Positions 32,399 to 42,106 of a stretch of DNA of 64,000 nucleotides are shown here, one piece after another. This DNA comes from Camarhynchus parvulus. Lineage: Eukaryota > Chordata > Aves > Passeriformes > Thraupidae. The translations under genes and the position numbers were made by a program. Positions within the stretch are counted from its first letter, which is position 1. Every line of letters begins with the position of its first letter. The stretch covers positions 5,456,001 to 5,520,000 of the forward strand of contig NC_044585.1 of the NCBI RefSeq assembly GCF_901933205.1. Direction: 5' to 3'. The notes beneath the pieces are model-generated. The model ran no database searches. It was not told the origin of the DNA and saw only the letters and a program-made list of their open reading frames with translations.

Positions 32399-32721
32399 GC
32401 CAGCCCCAGGTCGCTCCCACCGTGCACCTCTTCGCGCCATCCTCCGAGGAGATGGAGTCACAGGGCAAAGCCACCCTGGTGTGCCTGATGGAGAACTTCT
32501 ACCCACGCAGTGTGACGGTGGAATGGGTGGGTGACGGCAACACCATCTCCACTGGCGTGGAGACCAGCCAGCCCCAGAGGCAGAGCAACAACCAGTACAT
32601 GGCCAGCAGTTACCTGTCGCTGGAGGCCACCAAGTGGCAGAGTTACAATTCTGTCTCGTGCAAGGTCAGGCACGTGGCTGGAAACGTGGAGAAGACCGTG
32701 AACAGATCCGAGTGCTACTAA
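32399..32721 (+). CDS. IGLC1: Immunoglobulin lambda constant region exon
   Basis: Acceptor CCTCGCAG at 32391-32398, then 106 codons and TAA. Starts QPQVAPTVHLFAPSSEE, with the C1-set Ig landmarks ATLVCLMENFYPRSVTVEW (first Cys, Trp) and SYNSVSCKVRH (second Cys). Ends RSECY: the penultimate Cys is the one that bonds to the heavy chain. Single C exon; no second J-C cluster follows. Splicing phase with J (G + GC = Gly) is correct. Confidence 0.97.
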
Positions 32722-32843
32722 CCCACCCTGCTGGCTCCCTCCTTCCTCCCCACTTCTGGGAACAGCGGCTCCCCCCGCCGCAGGTGTCTCTGCCCATGTC
32801 CGCCCGTCCCCTGCTCCTGTCCCCCCACTGTGAGTGTCACACA

Positions 32844-32849
32844 AATAAA
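32844..32849 (+). terminator. IGL polyadenylation signal
   Basis: AATAAA 123 bp after the stop codon, in a typical position. Confidence 0.85.
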
Positions 32850-33021
32850 CACCGACACTGAACTAGCGCTGGCTCAGCATCCCTGGCTCTGTGTCCTTCC
32901 AACGCGCCCGCCCCCACTCGCGGCCTGGCAGCAGCCCAGGGAGGGTGGGATGGGAACACCTCCACCAGTAGGGAGGGTGGGATGGGAACACTTATGCGTG
33001 TGGAATTTGCAGGCAACTCCA

Positions 33022-33345
33022 ACATGGGAAGAGATGAGAATCTTGACTCCATGTTTCAGAAGGCGGATTTATTATTTTATTATATATATATTATATTAAA
33101 GAAAATGATACATTAAAGCTACACTTAAAGAACAGAGAAAGGATTTAATCAGAAGGCTAGCAAGGAATAGAAAGGAATGATAATAAAATCTTGTGACTGC
33201 TCACAGCCTCGACACAGGTGGCTGTCATTGGTCATCAAGTAAAAACAATTTCACATGCTGGGTAAACAGTCCTCCAAATCACATTCCAAAGCAGCAACAT
33301 GTGGAGAAGCTGAAGCTTCTCAGCTTCATGACATATATGTACACA
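33022..33345 (-). mobile_element. ERV-type LTR fragment, antisense
   Basis: Reverse complement matches the LTR at 63235-63638 (GAGATGAGAATCTTGACTCC, AATGATAATAAAATCTTGTGACTG and following). Diverged and incomplete at the far end; no coding region is attached. Confidence 0.75.
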
Positions 33346-34071
33346 CACACTCATATTGCAAGGCCTCTGTGAAGCTTTTGCTCAACCCTGAGGACTCCAA
33401 TGAAACCCCCTGGCACTGCCAAGACAGGGAACGAGCAGCCTGGGGCACAGCCTGTGCTCAGCCCCCACGCACTCATTGAACACACAGCCCTGGCTGTGCC
33501 ATCCTCGCCCCTTGCTCCTGTGCCTCTGGGTGCCCACTGCCTTGCAGGCACATGTGGCCAGTGGTGGAGGCACAGCCAGCCATGTCCCTTTGCCACCAGG
33601 CCTGGCTCTGTCTCCATTTCATTTTCACCCCCGTGCTTCCTGGAATTATCACCCCCGTGCTTCCCAGAATGTAGCTGCCAGTTAAGCACAAACACCAGCC
33701 TGTCCATCACACCCTGTGCCACCACAACTGGGACTCCTGCATGCCACATGCCCTGTCCCCATCCCCAGCACAGCCCTGGGGAGGTTTCCCTGCAGCCCTG
33801 CCCATGGAAGGGCTCACAGCCATTGCTGTGCTGAAAGCACCAGTGCTCTGCTGTTGTCACCCCATCAGGGCAGCCAGGAGCCACTCCAGGGACAGGGGCT
33901 GGGAGCACCCAGCCATGCCATGTGCAGCTCTGGGGGAGGTGTCCCTCACCAGCCTCTTGGGAAAGGGGGGATGACCCCAGCACACCCCCCTCCCCAGGCT
34001 GTGCTAGTGGAATGCCTTGCTCCAGGCTTTGGGTTGCCATATGTCCCTGCAAGTGTCTTCTGGGGACACAG

Positions 34072-34745
34072 AATCATAGAACCCTAGAATGGAGTTGGGT
34101 TGGAAGGGACCTTTAAAAATCATCCAGTCCAAGCTCTCTGGAATGAACAAGGACATTAACCAGATCAGGCTGCTCAGAGCCCTTTTCATTCTGATCTTGA
34201 ATCTTCCCAGGGATGGGACATCCACAGCTTCCCTCAGCTACCTGTTTCAACACCTCACCACTCCCACAGTAAAAAATTTCTTAATTTTACCTAGCCTAAA
34301 TTAACCTTTCTTTCATTTAGACAAGAAACATCTCTTGTCCTATTGTATCGGGGCCTGCTAAAAGGCTGCTATAAGCTCTTGCCAGAGCCTTCTCCTCTCC
34401 GGGCTGAACAGCCCCAATTCTCCCATCTTTTCGTCATAGCAGACGTGCTCCAGAGCTCTGAGATCTTTGTGGCCTTCTCTAGACTAACCCAAACAGGTCC
34501 ATGTCCTTTTTCTGTTGTGGGATCCAGAGCTGGACGCAGCACTGCAGGTGGGGCCCACCAGAACAGAGTACAGGGGGAGAATCCCCTCCCTCAAACCACT
34601 GCCCTCACTGCTTTAGATGCAGCCCAGGATATGTCTGGCTTTTTGGGCTGCAGGTGTACATTGCCAGGTCATTATCCACTGATTGCCTCAAATTCTTTGT
34701 AGCAGGACTGTTGTCAATTCCCTCGTGCCCCGGCCTGTATTGATA
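34072..34745 (-). mobile_element. CR1-type LINE 3' region, antisense
   Basis: Begins ACAGAATCATAGAACCCTAGAATGG and GGGTTGGAAGGGACCTTTAAA, continues through CTTCTCCTCTCCGGGCTGAACAG and TCCAGAGCTGGACGCAGCAC, and runs for about 670 bp, the longest CR1 copy in the window. Confidence 0.9.
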
Positions 34746-37320
34746 TGAGAGCACAGTGCCCCTTCCCTCCTGCTTTTTGTCAGGGAGCTGGCAGCAGGCC
34801 CTGACCCCACCTGAGCTGCCCAAGGGCACCTCATGCTCCAAAACAGCTCCACTGGCTTTAATCCTGCTTTATCCTCCTCAGCTGGGCAGAGGAGGCCTTG
34901 CCATGGAACAGCCCCATGCACAGGGCAAAGCCCCCTTCCCATCACCCTGCTCAGGGGTCAGCCATAATGTCCCTTCCCATGTGTGGGATCACAAGCTCAT
35001 GGTTTTCACAGGAAATCCCAAATCCCATGGCTACAGAGCAAACCCATGTGCAGGCCAGGCCCCTGGGCTGCTGCTGGCCTCAAGGAAGGAGCCAGCAGCA
35101 CAATGCTCACCCTGTATTGGAGCCGGGCAAAAGAGGGAAGGGCAAATGATGGAGAGCTCTGTCCCTCTGTGTTTCAAGATAAGCTTCTTTAACAGAGTTT
35201 CCTGAGCAGAGAGGGCCCACCATGGCAGAGGTGCAGGGCTGGCTCCTGGGGGGCCACTGGGCTGTGGCAAGTGGTGCTGAAGGTGAGGGTCCCTGCAGCA
35301 CGGCCACATCTGGGCATGCATCCATCCATTCCAGCTCGCTGCTGGGGAATGTGAGCCCAGAGATGGCAGCAGCTCCTGCACACTGCCACTGATCCCATTC
35401 CTTGCTCAAGCAAGGTTATTCCCTGCCAAACCCCTGCCTTTGGCATCTCATCCCCAGCCTTATGGTGCTGCCAGGAGAGCTGAGACTCTGCCAGCCAGAA
35501 ATGCCCCAATGACCCAGACCTGCTGCCAGGGAGGATGTTCACTTCTTTTCTGCTGCAAAGATCAAGCCTCAATAATTACCAATTCCAGCAGTTGTTGAAT
35601 CCTTAGTAGTGGTTGAGGCTGCAGTGAATGACAGGTGACACAGGGCCCCCATCCCAGCTGTGCTGCCAGGTTTGACCCTGAGAAATGCCACATTTCTTGG
35701 GGGGGGGGGGGCACTGGGGGAAGATGGCAGGGCAATGCTTTCCCCAGGTCCTGAGATTCACCTTGGCATTTCCTGAGTAGAGCCCATTCCTTGGTCACAA
35801 GACACCGGCTCCAGCTTTTGTGGGCTCAATTTGGGGCATGAGCTGGGGTTTTGCTTCAGCTCAGGCCTGTGTGGGCAGGGCACAGCACATCTCTGGCTCA
35901 GGGGGCAGGAAACCTCACTAATTATTGATTAAAAGATTTTTCTAAATCTTTTCCATAAGCAACAACTGTCAAGAAAAAAGCCTGATTAATTATAGATCAG
36001 TGGCCCTGGCCGCTCCAGGGCTCCCATCTCCCCCGCTGCCTGCAACTTGGCAAATTCCCAACCAGAGTTTTACCCTTAACAAACCTTCAGCAGGGCCAGA
36101 GAGCCTCGGCTGGGAATCACAGAGGGATGCAGGGCCTGATCCACCCCCTGGCAGGGCGGGAAGCAGTGCCTGGGAAGAGCAATCACCCCCCTCACTGGGG
36201 GCGTCTGGTGAGCAAATGTGCTGAGCAGAACCGAAACCTCCCTCCCCTCCCCAGCTGCAGCTCCTGCTCTCACTCTGCCTGTTCCTGCACTGCAATTTTA
36301 ACAGTCATTTATTTTCTCATTTTCCCAGCTTGCCAGTAATTTTAAAATGAGGGGGATCTAATTTAGTAAATGAGATGCTTCGGGAAGGCTTTAATTAGCT
36401 GCAAAGAGAAGCAGTGGATCCCATGAAGGGTTTGGGCTTGGTAAGAACTGCTCTCTCAGGCTGAGGCTCCCAGATGAGGGCTTAACAAAGCTTTCAGGGG
36501 CCTTTTGATAAACCCTGGGGGTTTGGACATCATGGGCTTGGAGGGGTTCCACAGCTGAGAACAGAGTGAAGGATGCAGAAATGTTGGCAAAGGAATGTGG
36601 GACCACAGGAACTCTTGCAACCCTCGTTCCTAAACCACCGCCACAAACCTCTAGCACAAAGCTCTGCTCTGGTCCCCAAACCCTCCTTGTGCCCCCTCCA
36701 TGATGACCACCTCTGGCCACATTTGTGCCCCAAAAAACAGCCCTGACCTGTGGTTTTTTATTGTACATCACTGGGTGATTTCCCCAGGCCAGGCAAGCCC
36801 CAACCTCTCCTACTAGGAGGAGGTGGGGTCTCTTTTTGTGGGGACGTGGCAGGAGAAGAGAGAGTGCACCTGGAGCTGATGAAACAGCTCGTCTGGAGAG
36901 GCACGGGCGGCGTGGCAGAGCCAGAGAGGAGGGGATGGGTCCCGCCTGCCCCCAGGCAGCTGCAGCCGCGCAAGCAGCCGCGTTCCTGGAGGCAGCAGGG
37001 CTGAAACTCGAAAGCAAGAGCAGGGTCCCAGAATAGCCCCAGCCCAGGCTGGGGGGAGTGGGGCAGAGGCAAAGCCACCGGGACAGCAGTGGGAGGATGG
37101 CACAAGCACCCTCGCTTTGGTGCTACATGTGTCCCAAGCCCAGGACACCCATGGTCTCTGCCCTGCCTGAGCCAGGGGGCTGCAGCCCCCGAGCACCTGG
37201 AGAGTGCTGCTGCTTCCTGCTCTGCATCCTGACACAGCCTGCACTCACATCACTGGGTTCTCTGAAGGACTTGGGGAAAGGCTGAGCAGAGCCCACATTG
37301 TGCCACGCCAGCACTGGGCC
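34746..37320. other. IGLC-CA15 intergenic DNA, part 1
   Basis: No gene recognised. A G-run lies near 35698-35711. An AT-rich island at about 35915-36415 (AATTATTGATTAAAAG, TGATTAATTATAGATC, TTTAATTAGCTGC) stands out from its GC-rich surroundings and could be regulatory; that is inference only. Confidence 0.45.
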
Positions 37321-37347
37321 CTGTTTTCCCCAGCCAGCCCCACCGTG

Positions 37348-37472
37348 CAGCTGTGCAGCAGTGGGGCATCCCCTGGCTAAATTTACTCCTCACCGACTAC
37401 AGCCCCCAATCAGAAATTCAAAAGGGCGCCCCAAAAAAGGAAGTGAAACCGTCTCCAGTGGGTGCTGACGTG
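37348..37472 (+). promoter_or_regulatory. Candidate 3' IGL enhancer core
   Basis: AAAAAAGGAAGTGAAACC at 37433-37450 contains GGAAGTGAAACC, the ETS-IRF composite (PU.1 with IRF4/IRF8) known as the lambda-B element of mammalian lambda enhancers. Nearby are an E-box CAGCTG at 37348-37353, a MEF2-like CTAAATTTAC at 37377-37386 and a CRE-like TGACGTG at 37466. It lies 4.7 kb 3' of the C exon, much like the chicken lambda enhancer's position. Function is inferred from motifs and position. Confidence 0.6.
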
Positions 37473-38391
37473 TGAAGGCAAGAGAGCGCCACGCGGCCGA
37501 GCCTGAGCTGGCTCAGCCCTGAGATGGTGGCCATCATCACCTTGTGAGGGACATCAGCCCTGGAGATGGTGGCCAGCTCTGTGTCCCCAGGGCTCTCACC
37601 CTGAGGGGTCATCACCTTGTGGGGCACGTCAGCCCCGGAGATGGGGGAAAGGCCTTGGAGTGACATGATACTGCCCAAAATTGCTGCAGGGTGGGTGGTG
37701 CCGAGCAGGTACCCACTGGGGCTGGTGCCAAGGCTGTGTCAAGACTCTGTGGCATACCAGGGTATGTGTCCCCAGGCCAGGGTCACCCCTCCTGTCCCCT
37801 GAGGGTCCCTGACAGGGCACCCAGTGGAGTCTTGCCTGACAGGGTGGTCCCTGCCCTGGTGTGGGATGTCCCAGCTGCTGTACACACGCACACACACGTC
37901 TGTGCACACACATTGCACAGGTATGTGCAGATATGTGCACACACACCTCCCCTCCAGTGACCCCAGTGCTTCCAGCCCCGGGCTGGGCACGACTGACCCC
38001 ACAGCTGTGGGCTTTGAGGCCAGGAGAGACCCTGACACTGCTCACGTTGTGGCCTTGTCTCCCTGTGCCACCGCCACAGGGAGACCAGCCTGGACAGCTT
38101 CCCGCTGCTACCCTGCTGTCAGGTCACCCTGAATTTACCCACTCATTTACTAAATTAAACGAATCAGTCCTTGCCTGCTGCCAAGCCAGTCCCTTCTCTG
38201 GAGTCATCCGTCAGTCTGATCTGTTGCAGGGTACAGGGGCAGCCTCCAGGTTCACAAAATATGGGGCAAGTTTCCCCAAATCTGGGAAAAAAATTTATAA
38301 ATTAATAAAATACAAGATACAAATTATAAAATACAAGTCATGAATGGCAAAATACTATCAAACACCCCAGGGCAGCTCTGGGTCAAAGCCC

Positions 38392-38745
38392 CAGCTGGAG
38401 ACAGCCAGAGAGTGCAAGACCAGGGTTTATTGCCCTGCAATTGGAAGAGAATTAAATGAAATAAATAAATGTTTCAGGCTGGTGTGGTCGAAAACACAAC
38501 CTGAGCATTCAAGCCCATTTGTGAAGATGAGAGCAATCATTTGCATAACTGTGTCAAAACAGCAACTGCCAGGGCATGCAGCTGGCAGGAAGGTACCCCC
38601 TAGCTGGGGGTTATTTAGATGTGTATGAAACCACACCAGAGCCTGGGGGAGAGCCCAGTAAACAACCCCAAAGATAAGTGCCCGGGCTTGTAAGCAGATT
38701 GTAAACAAGCTGAACCAACTCAAAAATAAACAACTTTCAGCTGCT
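38392..38745 (+). promoter_or_regulatory. Possible second 3' regulatory module (octamer and E-boxes)
   Basis: Perfect octamer ATTTGCAT at 38539-38546, with E-boxes CAACTG at 38563-38568 and CAGCTG at 38579-38584 and further CAGCTG copies near 38392 and 38739. Octamer plus E-boxes is typical of immunoglobulin enhancers, but each motif is short and could be chance. Confidence 0.35.
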
Positions 38746-38749
38746 TCAA

Positions 38750-41700
38750 AATATTTATTATTTCAATTTTATTGTGTCAGGAAAATGTAATTCCCAGGAG
38801 AGCCTCAGCCTGGTCTGGGGACTCAGCAAAACCTTGTTTTCTCTCATATTTGAGGTAAACAGGTGCTGATCCCCAGTCAGGTGTACTGATAAAGATTTGA
38901 TCACAGGGCTGGTGCTCCCTCTCTGGAGAAACATGGTCATTGAATTGCAGACCTTGTTATGACTCCCTGGGTGGGACTTTTTAGTTTAATGTTAAGAAAT
39001 TTCTGGGTAGGGAATGGTGACAACAAGGTGGTGGCAGTGGTGGCTGAGGGGAGTGATGGGGGTGGCTGCCAGGGTCCACACCAGGCCCTCGGGGTTAGGC
39101 TCACCCGGTTAGGAAGGACTTTTAGCCAGATTTGCCTTTTTCCCTCTCCACAGCCAGGGTGGGCAGGGCAGACAGCAGGATGGGGAGTGGAGGAGAGCAT
39201 TGAGTGCACCCTGGGGCTGGACCCTGCATCCTGTAAATGTGGTGTTCAGAGACATGGCTGGAGCCAGCAGTGTCAGTATGATCTTGAACAGCTTTTCCAT
39301 CCCTAAGAGTTCTGGGTTCCTACGCCAGGCAGTGACACCCTCACCAACAGCTCCCTACCCTGTGCACATGCTGCTGGCCCCACGCCAGAGCCACAGCCCT
39401 TTCCCCTTCCTCTGCAGCCACTGCAGGGAAAAACTACCAGGTTTAAACATTTCTGCCATGTTTTGGGCACTTTTGGCCAGACCCCCCAGCTGGCTGTGGG
39501 CAGGGGTCTGATGCACATCACAGCCCCCCAGCTGAGCCAGGCACCCTCCCAGGCAGCTGTTTTGACCGCAGCCCCGCAGGTTGGAAACAGCCCTTGCTAA
39601 AATTACAGCCCGCCAAAAGCGAGAGCCCGCCAAAAGCGAGAGCCCGCCTGGGCCAAACATCAGCTGGGAGCCAGGAATAGCCCCGGCCCCGCTCGCTCCG
39701 CTGCCCTGGCACAAAGTGCCCTGCACGTGGCACCCGGGCACCCCTGCCGGGCCGTGCCAGGGCAGGGCAAGGGCGGGAAAAGCCGGGGTTTGGCCCCAAC
39801 TCAGCAACGGCTCATGGAGGGGGGCATTGCGTGTTCCTTCCCTGGCAGCCCAGCACTCCCAGCACAGGCACAGCAACCCCCCAGATTTCGGGTCCCCACA
39901 GTGCTGCCCAGTGTGTGCTGAGCCTTTGGGGTGGTTTTGGTGTCCGGCTGTACAGAGGGTCTCTGCTGCCAGACCCTGCCTGGTGCCACTACTGTCCTCT
40001 GCTGGAGACACCACAGCCAGCCAGGACAGGTCCCCCAGGTGATGGGGACCCTGTGGAGTGCCTGGTCCCAGAGCTACTGCCCAACGTTTTGGCCACCAAT
40101 GCCTTTGGGAGCCACAGCCTGTGCCCTCCATGGTCCCCCTGGGCAGGCACCTGGTCCCACTGCCTGGGTGCCCCTCACACCCTGGCCTGGCACTGGCCTG
40201 GACTGGGGGGCTGCAGCCACTTGGGGCTCACCATGGCTGCCTGGGCCCCCCTTTCTCACCAGCTGGGGCTGGGCCCATCCTGGGCAGGACCTGGGCACAT
40301 CCATGGGGCAGCTGCCCTGTGGCCTTTGGGCACAAGGGGCTGGAGCTGGGCAGTGCAGCTGGAAATGGTGGGACATGGGTGGACATGAGGGAACAGGCAG
40401 AATAGAGGACATGGGAACATAGAGGGGCAGGGAACACAGAGGGGCATGGTGGGACATGGGAGGAAGAGAGGGCACAGCAGGGATGGTGGTAGGGCAGAGG
40501 GAGCAGTGGAACACTGAGACCAGGGACATGATGACACAGGGCACAGTGGCCTCTGGAAGTGGGGGACAGGGGCAAGAGACCATGGGAGCCAGTGGCACAG
40601 GGGACACAGGGGCTGGGGGCATGGAGACACAAGGAATGGTTGCATGGAGACACAAGGGACAGCAGCAGGAGAACATGGGGTACAGGGGCATGAGGACACA
40701 GGGGACAAGAACATATGGAACAGGGCAAATGGGAAAAGTGAATGAGGACACGAAGGGATAAGGGCCCCGGAATCAGGGGACAGGGGCCAAAGGACATAAA
40801 GGAAAGGGCCCCAAGGACATGTGGAACAGGGACAGGAGGACGCAGGCAGCAATGGCAGGACACAAGGACACAGGCACACAGACCCATGACAGAGGAGGCA
40901 GAGACAGGGACACAAGAATAAGGGACACAGGGACACAAGGCACAGGCACACGGGCGCGGGTGGCGGTGTCAGGGATGGGGACAGAAGCGCACGGGGCACG
41001 GGTGGCGCTGTCGGGGCCGTGCGGGTGCCCGGGGCCGTGCAGAGGGCGCCCCCTGGCGGCCCCCAAGCCGCTGCGGGCCCCTCTCCGTGCGCGTGCCCGC
41101 GGCGCCCCCGCGTGTCCGGCGTGTCCCCGTGTCCCGCGGCTCCCGCCCTCCGCTCCGGGGGGATCACAGAGCCACATCCCCCCTACGTGGGCATCGGGGA
41201 TCTGCGACGGGGTCCACTCCGCCCACCGAGAGCCTCTTGCAAGGTTTACCCCAGGAGCCTCGCACGGGGCATGCTCAGGGGGATGCTCAGGACCCACGGG
41301 TGCGGCAGCCACCGCTGGGATTGGGGGCTGGAGCCCAGCACGGGCAGTGGTTCCATCCAGAAATGATGAAAAACGTCAGCCTGCCCCCTCTTCTCTCGGA
41401 TAACGGCCTGTGCTCTTCACCCATAATTCAGGAGAAGGTTGGGAACATGCCTGGAGCTCCAGCACATTAATTATGAACCACCCCGCTCACACAGCCCTGC
41501 GCCGGCCGCTGCAGTTATTCCTGCCAGCACAAAATGAGCTCCGTGAAAAGATCCCCGTGTCCTGCACAAGGGCACTGCAGGTGCTGTGCTCCCAGGGACA
41601 CCCCCATCCCTCCAACAGCCAGCCCCAGCCCTGGGGAGGGCGACAGGGCAGCGTCTGCAGCGCAGGGACTGCATGCGGGGCCTGGATCCCGAGCCAGGGG

Positions 41701-41865
41701 CAGGATTTGGCTCTTTCCTGCCTGCCTGCACCACCACACAGGGGATATCCCTGAATGTCACCCAGACAGCACCCCCAGCTCCCTCCCCACTGACCCCACA
41801 GTGCCATGCCAAGCACCTGCCTCAGATGGTGAAGGGACACAGAGCCAGCAAAAAAGAGGCAGCAA
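38750..41865. other. IGLC-CA15 intergenic DNA, part 2
   Basis: No gene recognised. Contains the GGGACA-type degenerate repeat (40385-40970) and a CpG-rich patch at about 40960-41260 without an identifiable adjoining exon. Long open frames here follow from GC-rich or repetitive composition. Confidence 0.45.
40385..40970. repeat. Degenerate purine-rich ACAGGGGACA repeat
   Basis: Almost 600 bp of short units such as ACATGGGAACA, ACACAGGGGACA and AGGACACAAGG, purine-rich on the plus strand. Its reverse complement gives misleading proline/cysteine-rich open frames. Confidence 0.85.
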
Positions 41866-41885
41866 CCCACTGACAGGACCTTGGC

Positions 41886-41891
41886 TTTATT
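41886..41891 (-). terminator. CA15 polyadenylation signal
   Basis: AATAAA on the minus strand, 216 bp past the CA15 stop codon. Confidence 0.75.
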
Positions 41892-42106
41892 CCAGTCGAT
41901 AGAACATCCCCCTCACAGCAGCTCCCCCTGCCCATCTACAGGGGCAGCCCAGGGCAGCTCCAGACTTGCAGAGATTCACCTCTGCAGAGATGCAGGTTCA
42001 CAAAATCTTCACCCAGCCAAGGTTGCAAGGTGCTTTTTTTCCCTTGTTTCCCATTTCCCACGAACAAGATGCATCACCTCCATCTCCGCTGCAGCAGGGC
42101 CAGACC

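Noticed and set aside
40228..41167. Long minus-strand open frames (236-303 codons)
   Set aside because: They translate a degenerate purine-rich repeat into Pro/Cys/Ser/Leu-rich low-complexity sequence.
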